Source: Vitellaria paradoxa
Lineage: Eukaryota; Streptophyta; Magnoliopsida; Ericales; Sapotaceae
NCBI GenBank assembly: GCA_019916065.1
Contig: CM034240.1
Location: 42,791,180-42,855,179, forward strand
DNA length: 64,000 bases
Direction: 5' to 3'
The notes below the pieces were generated by a model, which saw only the letters and a list, made by a program, of their open reading frames with translations, made no database searches and was not told the origin of the DNA. Made by a program: the position numbers and the translations under genes. Of the stretch, positions 25,313-37,633 are shown one piece after another. Each line of letters starts with the position of its first letter. Positions within the stretch are counted from its first letter, which is position 1.

Positions 25313-25699
25313 TGTTACGCGGCATAATCTGGATAATATGATAAAGTCATTAAAACCCATGTGTCACTAGCCAAGGTAAAAGATAAAGCAAAATATTTAG
25401 AAAAAAGGCTTCTGCACAATTAAAGTGAAAGATGCCCTGCCGCCACTCAGCTCAGCCAGAGATAGGTGTCCAACCTTTTATCTCATGTGGCCAAACTCCA
25501 AATTTGTATCAAATGAAACTAAAAGAGAGTCTGCCAAGCATGTATATAAGTGTGAGTTGTTGTAAGTGGAGAAGTATGTTCAGATAGTCCTACCAAATAT
25601 AAAGTCCTTGTAATTGAGATTTGGTTTTATTGTGCGTGTTTTTGTAATTGGTATCATAGCCCTAACACTGAAATCCTGAATGTAAGTATTCCCTGTACA
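25313..25699 (+). repeat. LTR-like direct repeat, right copy
   Basis: This is the homologue of 22241-22630, beginning TGTTACGC and ending CCTGTACA, with the same TATA-like stretch and TGGTATCATAG motif. The bases just upstream (GAATCCGACGAAAA) weakly resemble those upstream of the left copy (GAAATCCGAAAACAG), so homology may extend beyond the repeat. Confidence 0.65.
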
Positions 25700-25750
25700 T
25701 GTGTTGTTGGGTAACTAAAGAAATATCCTCTTCTTTACCATGGTACATGT

Positions 25751-26399
25751 GTTGTTGTGTGGGGAGTGCAGATACGCCCCTCACGGTATTTTGTTGATCG
25801 GATTAAAGTTTTTAGTATATATATGTATTTTATTATACTATAACTCTACCAGAAATTTTAAAGTTGATAGAAAATATTCTAAATGTGAACAATTTGACCG
25901 AACTGCTTTAATTTTGTGCATGTTAATTTCTTAATTTCTTATTACTTTCTTTGTTTATATTCGCACTACAGTTGACCACTCATCGATTTCTTTCCCCGTT
26001 AACTTGCATAATGCATTTTGTTTAATATGTTAATGGTAAAAGCAGAAATATAATCGATACATTCTTGCCAGTGCAGAGATATTGAAGCACAACAAGATTT
26101 TAATGAGTTGCAGACACTTTCTTGCCCTTCTTCCTAACCAAACAGAAGCATTGGGGAGATAGAACAGAAAGGAGGTGAGAAGCTGTCCAATACTCATCAA
26201 TAACTCTCTGGTTAAACCCATTCATTGCCAGTTCAACTCTCTCCTGAAAAAGGTTGGTCCCTCAGACTCGATTGTTGCCCAAAACTCAGATCAATGTCAG
26301 ACCTTGGAACTCAGCATTCAACCCCTTCATCCTCTTCTTGCAAGAACTATATATATATATATGTGTGTGTGTGTGTATATATAACCATATATCAGTTAT

Positions 26400-26443
<44 letters not shown>

Positions 26444-26464
26444 GGGTGGGTTTGAGAGGTAGAA
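25751..26464. other. Spacer and presumed 5' region of the SEP-like relic
   Basis: No element was resolved up to about 26340. From 26349 an (AT)n(GT)n microsatellite is followed by a (GA)n run (about 26402-26440) ending ~20 bases before the SEP-like ATG. This is the expected promoter and leader of the SEP-like gene. Confidence 0.45.
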
Positions 26465-28382
26465 ATGGGAAAGAGAAGGGTAGAGCTGAAGAGGATAGAG
26501 AACAAGATCAACAGGCATGTGACCTTCGCAAAGAGAAGGAATGGCCTTCTCAAGAAAGCTTACGAGCTCTCCGTTCTCTGCGAAGCAAAGCTCGCTCTCA
26601 TCATCTTCTCCAACCACGGCAAGCTCTTTGAGTTCTGTACCGGCTCAAGGTATATATATATATATATATTGGTAATATATCATCAATATATATTAAGTAT
26701 ATTTGGTCAAAAACTTCTAGTGGATTGGACTTTCTCCTGCCAACTGTTTGTTGTATTTGTTAACGACAAAATTATGTGACATTTATTTATAAGTTAATGT
26801 TAATTTCTGCCTTTCGATTCATCACAATGTTGTTTCTCATTTTTTTCCCCAATATTTTTAGAATGCTTAAAATGTTTGAAAGGTATCAAAGATGTAATCA
26901 TGGACAATCAGATGCAAATGTTCCTGTAAACGAGGACGTGGTAAGTCAAATCTGTCTTTGGCTAATTCACGAAACCTTGAGATTGGCAGTTTTCTTGCAT
27001 GTATAGTAATAATGGAACCCATTGGATGACATTTCATTTATATGCGTGTAATTAGTCTTTGTAAGTCAAGACTTCGTTTGGGAGATGAGTTGGGATGAGT
27101 TCGACGAGTTCGACCATGATGGACCTATGATTCTGATAACGATGTGACAAACACACCCTAAGGCATGTTATTGATAACCACGCTTATGGGGCTCTATCTA
27201 TATCTGGTTTGGTTTTCCTAATACTGCATTATAGAGAAATACCATGGAGCTAGATGATCAATAGAAGAAATTTAAAGGATGTTTTTGTATATATTTCAAA
27301 TTAGAACCATTTAATAGTTTAGAACTTGAGAAATATCTTCGTCAGAGATAAACATTAAAAGTATTGCTAAGTTCTTGGTAAATGATCTCTTGTACCTGTA
27401 TGAAGTTGGTTGAAAAGCACTAATGATGTAAAATATGATGGATTGAGAGTGTTGTATTACTGAGCAAACCTCTAGAAACATTCATGGGTTTGTTGGCTAC
27501 TAGAATAATATAGTTTAAGTGGCATTTAAGAAATCAATCAAAGCTTTTAATTAATATAGATTAATCTTTTTATTCTGTATAAAAAATTTTTTGACTCTTA
27601 TTTTTCAAAGGGTCTGATTTTAAAAAAATGATAACAATCATTGTAACAGTAACAGTTAATAAGATACAAATGTAAGGTGCAATAGTAAATGTAATGAGAC
27701 CGAAATAACTCAAAATTATTATATAATGAGTGATGGCCGCATTTTAAAACTATAACAGGCCAATGCCTCAGTAAAACTACACAAGACTCTTCCTTAGCTT
27801 GTAGGTCATAACATAAAGTTTTTCTAGTTCTTTCATTGTTTTATCTCACTGACGGCTCAGCCATTACCTTTCCTCAATTAATCATCTGCTAGTGAAGCTC
27901 AGTTAAGGTTTCTAAGTCATTTGTGTGTGTGTGTGTGTGTGTGTTTGTGTGTAGCAGTTAATGTATTGCAACTGTATCATACTGTAATATTTGCTTCTAT
28001 ATAGCACAGTAACTCCAAAACTTGATTTGGTTTACGCTTTAAATTAAATTGCTTAATTTGCACTTACCATGGACTTCTTTGCTTCCAATTGGCTGTGGGA
28101 ATATAGTAGCTACCAGGAGTATTTGGATCTTAAAGGACCGTAAGAAGCCCTACAACAACTTGACAGGCAAGTTGCATCTATTTAATGAGTAATAGACAGG
28201 CATTCCCTTCATGCATCTCCTATTAAATTTTATTAGTATATATCAAAATGTTATTTATTTGAATAACGTTCATATATATCAGGAATTTGGTGGGTGAGGA
28301 TCTTGGCTCATTAAATAGGATGGAGCTTGAGTCCCCAGAAAAGCAGCTTGGTTTTTCATTGCAGCAGATCAGATCAACAAGG
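26465..28382 (+). pseudogene. SEPALLATA-like MADS-box pseudogene (exons 1-4 only)
   Basis: Exon 1 (26465-26649, 185 nt) encodes a MADS domain beginning [20 protein letters not shown]. Exon 2 (26862-26940, 79 nt) encodes MLKMFERYQRCNHGQSDANV. Exon 4 (28283-28382, 100 nt) encodes RNLVGEDLGSLNRMELESPE and ends QQIRSTR. All three are SEP-type in sequence and size. Exon 3 (about 28099-28166) is recognisable by SSYQEYLDLKG but has no usable AG before it in the right frame, carries an in-frame TAA at 28141-28143, and ends at AG|GCAAGT, a GC rather than GT donor. Exons 5-8 (rest of K and the C-terminal domain) were not found before the next gene at 31.1 kb. The MADS domain has odd substitutions at conserved sites (CEAKLALI for [17 protein letters not shown] for SNRGKLYEF). 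Expression of a MADS-only fragment cannot be excluded. It lies divergently from the intact FLC-like gene. Confidence 0.85.
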
Positions 28383-31120
28383 GTAAATTTATAAATTTAT
28401 ACACTAGTAAACAATACTAGACCTAATTATTGACGAACTAAGAAGTCATGGCTCCAAATATTTTACGTTAAAGCAAACGTACCCTAAATTCCACCTTCAA
28501 CATTGACTTAGTGAATTGATCCGGGACTGCTAATCACATTGACACAGACCGTAATTAATTTGTTCTCTGTTTACTCTTCTAATTGTAATTTTTATTATGA
28601 CAACAAAGCATTCATTTTCCACTATAAATATTGCTAAAAATAGATTGTGATATCTGATAAATGACAAACTTCTTACAAATTGTATAATCGTATAATTGAA
28701 AGAAACATTCGTCAAAATTTTGATATTTGATTAGAAGGTGAATTATAATAATGAAAAACGAGTCGGGTCGGGCTTAACCTGTCCTTAACCTAGATTTAAC
28801 CCAACCACTAGTGGCCAGAGTTAGGAAAGTTTACTCTGGCTTATCTTTTAATTTTTTTTTTATAAAATTTATAAATACAAATAATACTCATAAAAACATA
28901 TTAAAATATATAGTATTCTTTATTAATAAATTTTATTAAGAAATAAATAATTACATAATTAACATTGAATTTGAATTATAATATAAATTTTTAATTAAAA
29001 ATTATCCAATAAAAATTAATTACAAATCTACAATTGTAGAGTGATAGAGTAAATAATTAGATGCATTGCTTGAACACACTTAAGAATCGTTCAATTGAAG
29101 AGATTTGAGGGAGAATGAGAGAATTTTTTGATTTTTTTTAGTTGAATATATGTAAGATATTTATAATGGACAATTAGGCTTGTAATTAAATTAGGAACTT
29201 TTTGTGATTTTTTTAAAATTTTTAACATTGGAGAGAAGTTATCAATGAATAGTAGTTTTGAATTCTGTGTTGCAGCTAAACGTTGAGTCAAGGTAGAGTG
29301 ACCCAAGCCTTGACCTGGAGGGTTTGGGTTAGCGCAAGTCAAGCCTTTACTAACAGAAAAGGTAGGCTGGGGTAAGCGAGTCGTGAGCTAACCCGCCGCA
29401 TTTACATCTCTAATGAATTACACAACTAAAGTGGTCAACCTAATTAAATTTAATTTTTTTTAATGGATTGTGATAAATGAAAGAAAAAAATCATAAAATT
29501 TAAAAAATTTAAAATAATTAAATTAAAAACTAAAAGTTTTGAGAAAAGAAACATAAAATTTCAAATATATCTCCTTTGAATAATTTCAAATATATATCTT
29601 ATTTGAATAAATTTAAAAATATAATTAAAAAATCATTCATTAATATATTTATTTTGACTTTAACTATTTTTAATTTTTTCAAATTCTATGTATTTCTTTT
29701 CTTTCATCACAGCCCAAATAAGGAAAAAAAAAATAAATTCTTACTATTTATTTTTAGTTTTATTTATTTTCTTTTTTTGGTTGACATATCATTGACTCAA
29801 GCACAGCTTACAGGGTCGCGACTATCCTTACGCAAATGAGGTGATCCCCTAGAACTGACAATAAGATAAGGCCTCATGTATTTAAAAGTTTTATTAATAA
29901 TGGAAATATTAAATAATATTTTAAACTAATTAAAATTTAATAAATTTATAAAACTTCTTATTTTTCTACAATTCTCACGTTTTTGAACTTTTTACTTTAA
30001 CTCTATCTATGCGTGTTATAATTATCTTATATAATTATTACTTTTTTAATTTTATTTTAAGCAATACAAGACTTTTGGACTTCTTATTTTAACCTTACCA
30101 ATCATAGTTATCTCATGTTAATGTGAAAAAAAAAAAAAAAAAAACCTTTTCAACTTTCATTTTAATTCTATCTATACAAATCATAATTATCTCATATGCA
30201 TTACGTATTATTATTTTTTTAATTTTATTTGAGATTGAGACACCAACTTTGGAACTTCAACTTTAACTCTATCTATAATGTCAAAATTATCTAATATTTG
30301 ATGTATTAATTATTATTTTTTTAATTTTATTTAAAATCCTATTTGACAAACAATAGAAAAAGAATTTTAAACTTTTTATTTGTTATAATAATTATCTCAT
30401 ATTTAATGTGTTAATTATTATTTTTTTAGTTTTATTTAAAATCCTAGTAGTAAAAAAATTTTAAATTTTTTATCTGCTATAATAATTATTTCATATTTAA
30501 TGTATTAACTATAAGTTATTTTTAATTTTATTTAAAATTTTATGACATCAAATAAGTGAGATATCCCTAAAAGTTTTACCTAAATAACCTATACTTTCTT
30601 AAAAATCTTGTCTTAAGACCCCTCAAATTTCTAGAAACGATCCAGCCTGAAAACGCATTAAGTCCTTGATCCCAGCTCATATAGGTGACGAGTTCGTTCG
30701 ACCCGACCATCACATTTCCCCTTTCCATAAATTAGTCGATATACAATCCTAACTTGTCACGGTCAGATCCCAAGGAGCTGGCCCAGTGGCAAGGCCTTAC
30801 TTGCCCCAAACTCTCACTACTTTGGGTTCCAACCACTCCAACCCTAATTAGGGATGGTAAAGAAGAAGCATGCTAATTGTAAATATACTCCTCAAATTCT
30901 TAAACAGCAGGTCTTAACTTTAGCTTTTTCGTATTAAAATATATATATATATATATAGCCAACTATTGCAAGTTCCGAAATCAGCATGGAACCACACAGT
31001 ATACAATTCAGCACCACTGTTTTTCCAGCTCTATAAGCTTCTCCAAAATACATTTAAAAACTATCATCCATTTTTACAGCCAGATGCATCCAAAGTCCTG
31101 TAAATTACCATCAGCAAAAT
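28383..31120. other. AT-rich spacer with one SINE-like remnant
   Basis: I searched this for missing SEP-like exons 5-8 and saw none. 29900-30540 repeats the theme TATCTCATATTTAATGTATTAATTATTATTTTTTTAA several times, a degenerate tandem array. A SINE-like remnant lies at 30765-30850 (separate entry). The two longer open frames here (29091-29342 and 29576-29839) are low-complexity. Confidence 0.4.
30765..30850 (+). mobile_element. tRNA-derived SINE remnant
   Basis: An A box TGGCCCAGTGG (30779-30789, perfect) is followed by a B box GTTCCAACC (30826-30834, one mismatch) in a GC-richer patch (about 30620-30860) within AT-rich DNA. No target duplication or tail could be fixed, so the boundaries are approximate. 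Confidence 0.45.
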
Positions 31121-34100
31121 CTAATGTTCCGGAGGTGCCGGAGTGTATGACATTACCAGGTAAACACTGCTAAATGCGTGCAAACAGCAACGGACAGAGC
31201 TTTGCTTTTCAGCTTCTTCGCAATAGGCGGTTGAGGGACCGCGTCCAATTTCCCCAGAGCAAAACGTTCCAGCCAACGGAACCCCAGGAAAGTTCTCCAA
31301 GAATGGGGAGCTATCGGTATTGTGGCGGCCAAAGAATGATTCGCCGCGGCCACAGCAAGAGAAGATAATACCTCCGAAAACTTCCTTCTTACAGCAATTA
31401 GCAACAGCACCCCAATCTTGCTTCATGCGACTGAAGTTTTCAGAGACATTGCTACAAGAAGATAATGCAGCACTAGAATCTGAATGGTAGAAGCGAAAGG
31501 AGTCACCAGTTTTAATGCCAATGCCATTGGCAAATAGGTACTCTTCATCTCCTCTGCAGAAAACCAAACAATTTTTGAAGCAGAGATAACCGATGGTCCA
31601 GCAACACACGAAGCAGAGGCATGAAAGAATGGTACAAAAGAAAACCTATTTTTGATCCACTGTTATAAAGTCGGGGGTTGGTCCAAAATTATAATTAATT
31701 CAATCTTAAGTTCAAAAAAATGAAATCCTTAAATAAAAAAATCTTCTATCCCATATGTTGTTAGTTTTATTTAAATTACGTATTGAATTAGTTATCCTGT
31801 GCATAGTCATATTGATATATATTATCTCCTTCGTGTTTCATATCTTCACTTTTTTAAAACCGCAGTATCTCATATCTGTACCTGCACCGTGTCTAAGTTC
31901 CGTATTCGTGTCTTTTTAGCTGGGAGGTATCTAGCAATATCAATTAAGCTATTTCAGCAACTAAAAACAGACCACACACTTCCCATCTGCTTCTAACACC
32001 TATAAATGTTGTAGTTCTTATTCGAAACTTGGACAACTAATCACATCACGATTACCATCTACCACTCCCCAATCATCAGGCGACAATGTTAAACACGACA
32101 TGAATACGAATTTACTGATAGAAAACAAGAACCCAACATGACACGAAACAACAAGAATACATCAACTTGAAATTGAAACAATTTAATTTGATTTTGAAGT
32201 AAATTAATTATTTAACATGCTCATTAAATTCTAAAATATTAATTATAAACATAAATAGACACAAATTATAAACCCAAAGACGGCACGGCTCCCACCGCTA
32301 GTCATCACATAGGCATCTATGAAAATAATTATCCAGTAAATGTTAATTGTGGATACATTCCAGGTTCTGATTTTTAAAAAAAAAATAAATAAATAAGGAT
32401 CTGAAAACTTAACAAGAAGCATTATCTCTTATAAAAACTTACAGCGAATAAAAATGTAGTAAACAATGATTGCATACTTTCACAGAGTAAGATTCACGGA
32501 AATTACACAACTAAAACAAGGATATAATCAAATTAATTGACTGAATTTTAATAGACTTTGTTACTCAACTCAACTTAGCTTTTACCAACAATTTAATGGG
32601 CTTTGTTACACAAACAAAATACAAGGTAATTTGTTCAATTTCAAGCACCTCCAGCATTCTTTATCTTATTCCCATCCAGTGTTCCTTATCTCTCTTTAAG
32701 CCCCATAAGCACATTTAACATAAGCTCTACCAATTTTAAACTGATCTTAGTTACTCCAAGTAAGCACATAAAAACAGATATGCCTACAAGAAAAAAATAC
32801 CATGCTGACCCCTCAAGTTGTAGTGTTGTTTTTTTTAAATTTATTTACCATGTGCAAGAAATGTAGCATATTTCCATGTCACCATTTCGCTGTTTGTTTT
32901 TCATGTGGAAACCCATGAATATTCAAACATAGAAAACTTCAGTGTTTGTTCATCACCCACAATACTAAGTAGAACAACACGAAACATGTGGCCAACATTT
33001 TAAAACATTCATTCAGCACCAAACAACATAGAACAGAAATTAGAAGGAAGTTAATTTACCCTGTCACCTCATGGAACACCAAAGATGTTATCCATCTCAC
33101 TTTCTCCAGACCCACAGAGCATTTTCTTCTTTTTGTGACCCCAATGTACAAAACTGGATACTCGATACGGTCCCCTATCTGCCAAAAAAGTCATTGCTCC
33201 ATTAAGGAAGAAGCAAGAACAAGAGAATTTGAAGGTAGAAAAGGTATAATAATAAACAAACTACGGTCAAAATCCAACATATTCCTATGCACAGACTGAG
33301 TCAATTGGGGGGGGGGGGAAGGAGAAAAAATCCATACTTCAAAATGTAAAAAATTCTTTTTTTTTTGGGGGGGGGGGACATAATTAATATCTACCATATT
33401 CATATGCATAGGACAAGTAAATTTTGAAACAGGGAAAAAAAAATCCACACTTCAAAAGACAAACAAATTTATAGTTTACACAATAGAAATTAATCCTGAG
33501 GCCCGCAATAGAAGCTAGTTTCATTTCCTGAAATAGTAACTGGAAGAACAAAGTTAAAGAAGTGGATCGTGTTTTTTTTTTTTTTTTTTTCAGCAGGGAG
33601 AAAAGATATGATAACAAATGAGCCGAAAAGAGAGAATAAGATGAACGTGATAATACAAAAAAAGATAAAATAACAAATAAATATATCCAAAAGAAACTTG
33701 AGGACCAATAGAAGAGCCGTTAAAAAAAGGGTCATTTAAGATGATTTGGTCATGTCTAATGTAAACATAGGATGCACAAATAAACAAAAATGACTGGATC
33801 CAAGTACAGGGATAAAGAGGACAATAAGTAGATCAAAGAGTGCGTGGAATGGAATTGTGAAAAAAACGACCAACTTTACATAACCTCACAGAAAAAGTAA
33901 TCCATGACATAAATGAATGAAGGAAGAAGATTCATGTAGGCTTCGTTGTGTTGTGTTGAATTGAGTTCAGCATAGAGAAAATCATAACTGATTGCTTAGG
34001 AGATTGTAACACCTCTATATTTGATGAGTCTTCCCATAATATAAAAGAACTTAATCGAAATGTAAAATTCATCTAAAAGTGCAAGAAATATACCACAAGA

Positions 34101-37100
34101 AAAAATAAAAATATTTATCAGTTTCAGAGACCTCCAAAACCCAACCAAAGGACCACCTTCCAACTTGTGGTTCGGACAGGGTTCATCCATTAAAGGATAA
34201 AGAGAATTGTGGCAAACCATGAACAGATTTTACCAACATGAACTCCAAAGAAAGAAATTAGACAAGACAAACAAACTTTCTAAAAGGTAGTTATGAATCG
34301 TGTATTAAGGTGCTAAAATTATTAAACATGCCACTCATGGTATTCTATGAAACCTCAACCCCTTCACAACCCCCCCCCCCAAAATATATATATATATACA
34401 TACATCACCCAAATAAGAAGAGAAAAAGAACAGGAAAAAAAATTCAACCTTGTAAAGCAGAAAAAATTTATTATCCTCTTCAATGCAAAGAATTTTAAGG
34501 AAAGATTCACTATCAAAAATTAAAAGTACCATGTTCACCAAAATGAAAAATTAGCTTACTTCATCGTTGATGTCATTTAGCATAGTTTGACCATCAAGAA
34601 TGTCACGTAATTCTTCTCTTCTTGCAGTAAGCCATGTAGAACACTCCACACGTCTCTCTCTAACAGCAACTGCCTTGAATGTCGGACCGATTGGAGTAAT
34701 GCCAGTAGCTAATGCAAAATGGAATTCGATATCACCTATACCTGTTTATGAGATTAAAATAAAAAGATGTTTTGTGACAAATAAATAACTTCTATATATA
34801 AAATTAACAATAAATGCAGGTAAACCAAAGCACCATGTCCCAAGCATGTTACCCATAGTGACACTACTTGTGAAGAACATAAGATCATAGAGAATGACAA
34901 GAGCACTTAGGATAGTGTTATATTATTTCATAACAATACCAAGAAAAATCTCGGTGCTGCATTGAAAGTATAAAAAGATAAAGAGAAGTGCCTCCAAAGA
35001 TGGTGTGAAGCAGAAAGTGGTCTAAGCAGTATGTAAGAGCTGCTTCCGAGAATTTCTTAAGAAAATTGTTGCAAAAGCACTACAGAAGCTCTTAAGAGTA
35101 AGATAACAGACAAAAGGAATTAGTTCAGCATACTAATCAGTAATAGGAATTAATTGGCATTTAAGTTACAGTGACCCAACTTCAAAACATGAAACCAGAT
35201 AGAGTGAGAAAAAAGGCTTAAAAAAAAAGGAAAAAGGGGAAAAAATGCCACTTCTTCTGTGGGGAATTCAAAGAACATGAAAGTAAATTGTTATAACAAT
35301 GGTCTTGAATTTGGACAAAAATTAACATAACATGGAATGCAAAAATTACCCAATTCATAAGCATAATTCCATAAAATCACATCTCAAAGTTGGCAACTCA
35401 AACCTCTTTCTCTACAATGGCTTAAACAAAACAATTGCATAAAATGTTTTGACAGAAATTGACCTCAGAACAGCTCGATAATAAGGTTGTAGTTTCCTCA
35501 AAGCAGTAAACTATTATAATTTATAACCACACAAGCAGTTAGGAACACTAGACTCCTTATGCTTTGACCATTTTAGGCTGGCTGCCAATCAATGAATATC
35601 TTTGTTGAAATAAAAGAAGAAATAAAATATTGAAAAGAAAAGAATTGTATTAATGTGTGTCTTGAATACAATAGAATAATAACCTTATTTATAGAGGTGA
35701 CAAAGTAGAATCAGAATAAAAATAAGAAACTAAATTAAAATAGGAATAGGAAACTATAAGAAAACTTATAATGAAAGGAAAAGAATTTCCTAATTATAAT
35801 TTCTAAATTTCTATGTCTTATATATGTCAACACCCTCCCTCAAACTCAAGATAGAAAATTAGATACTAACTTGAGTTTAGAGACTAAGAACTGGAAAGCA
35901 GTCACGAATACGCTATAGCTTTGAGAGATTACACGCCTTGAGAGATCATGAACATAGATTTGATTAGACGCCATAAAATCACAAGCCTAAATCTACTAAC
36001 GCGCCTCAAGGTAAAAAAAAATGTAGATCCAAATCTACTAACGCGCCTCGAGGTCACAAAAACGTAGATCCAAATCTATTAACGCACCTCGAGGTCACAA
36101 AAACGTAGATCCAAATCTACTAACGTGCCTCGAGGTCACAAAAAAAAAAACGTAAATCCAAATTTACTAACACGCCTCGAAGTCATAAAAACATAGATCA
36201 GGGGGAAACTTGTTGAATGGCCAAGATACGCAAAGCCAAAAGCGCAAAATAGCATGTGCATGTCTCCAAACAAGTGATTGGGGTCTTCAATAGAGAAACT
36301 GAAGCAGCAACAAATATCTCCAAAAGAGAAACTCAAAAGCCAAAAGCGCAAAATAACATGTGCATGTATCCAACAGAGTGATCGAGGTTTTCAATAGAAA
36401 AAAATGATGTAACAAGAAGTATCTCTAAAAGAGAAACTTGAAATTTAAAAATTCCAAAAAAACTAGATATAGCAATAAATAAAAAATGATATGAAATTGG
36501 GTAGAGAAGCAGCGGAGACAGCAGCGACGCCAGGAAGGGCAACACTGGCGGCTAAAGATGTGGTTGTTGGATACCTAGTCTACCCAGGATCAAAAATCAT
36601 AAGCTATGATACCATGTTGAAATAAAATAAAAAGAAATAAAAGGAAACTAGAAAAATTCTGTATATTAAATTGTATTAAACTGTGTATTGAATAGTTGGT
36701 ATAGCAAGATAGCAAGATAGGTGGTGAATTGTGAAAAGAAGAGCGAGGGCTAATACTAATATCGAGAAAAGGTTTAAACTATCTAGAGTCGAAAACCTTA
36801 TGCTCTGATACCATATTGAAATAAAAGAAGAAATAAAATATTGAAAAGAAAATAATTTTTTTTTTCTAGTTAATTTTCTTAATAGAGGACTTACTCAAGC
36901 TGTTTGTAATTCTATTAAGTGAGAAAAAAGTTTCAGGAAGCCTAAGCAAAACATCATACCATCAGGCTTGTTCCTATCCCGCACAAACACAAAGGCAACA
37001 CCAACAGAATTTTGTATTTGACTCCTTGTCGTGTTTCTAGAATCGCCTCCTCTTTTGTATACAAAGTGACCCCTCTCATCACCTACAATGAAAGTTTCCA

Positions 37101-37592
37101 AAGACATGGCATAATCTGCAACAGAGAAGAAATAAATGAGTTAACCATGCAGGGAAGTACAGATCCTAAAAACTGAAAGAGTGAACTTTAAGTTGCCATG
37201 CAGAGAAAGATGGATCCTAACAACTGAAAGATTGAAATTTAAGTTGCTTTAGATACATTTTTTTCTTTCTTCCTTTATCTTTTTCCTTGCTTTCCTGTTT
37301 TGATGAGTTGCTTAAATAAATTTTTTTCTTTATTTTTTTTATTTTTTTAAATCTATATAGTAGTTTATCAAGAACGACCTCTAACGACAAAAAAACAAAG
37401 GACATAACTAGTAAGCCACTAAGACTGTCCTTTCCTTTACTATAAATTCTTTTCTTATCAATAAAGAAATAAACCACTAAGATTGTAGATGCAGTAAGCT
37501 TATCCAAGTAGCATTCTTTTGCCCCTGGAAAACTGACAAAACCAAATGAAAAGGTGTCTTGTAAGTGCTCCCGAATGGCTGGTTGTGTGTGT

Positions 37593-37633
<41 letters not shown>

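Larger units (their letters stand above)
22105..25750. mobile_element. Composite retroelement- or pararetrovirus-like remnant
   Basis: Two homologous ~390-bp direct repeats lie at 22241-22630 and 25313-25699. Both start TGT(C/T)ACGC and end CCTGTACA, and both contain a TATA-like GTATATAAGTGTGAG and a TGGTATCATA motif resembling the initiator-tRNA-Met primer site (22580-22589 and 25649-25659). A CACTA transposon interrupts the region between them; without it the internal part is only ~0.8 kb. That part encodes two short broken reading frames (24755-24967 and 24978-25163) that I do not recognise. Outside the direct repeats, about 20 bases (TTTCTTCAGCTACCCAACAA at 22128-22147) recur inverted at 25704-25723. 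The candidates are a short non-autonomous LTR element and a rearranged endogenous caulimovirid-like fragment. The primer-like motif inside the repeat and the lack of matching 5-bp flanks keep this open. Confidence 0.55.

Noticed and set aside
31174..31368. Plus-strand and second minus-strand frames over the last F-box/FIST exon
   Set aside because: Out-of-frame shadows of the FIST-C exon. The same applies to 43543-43797 and 43564-43749 in copy 2.
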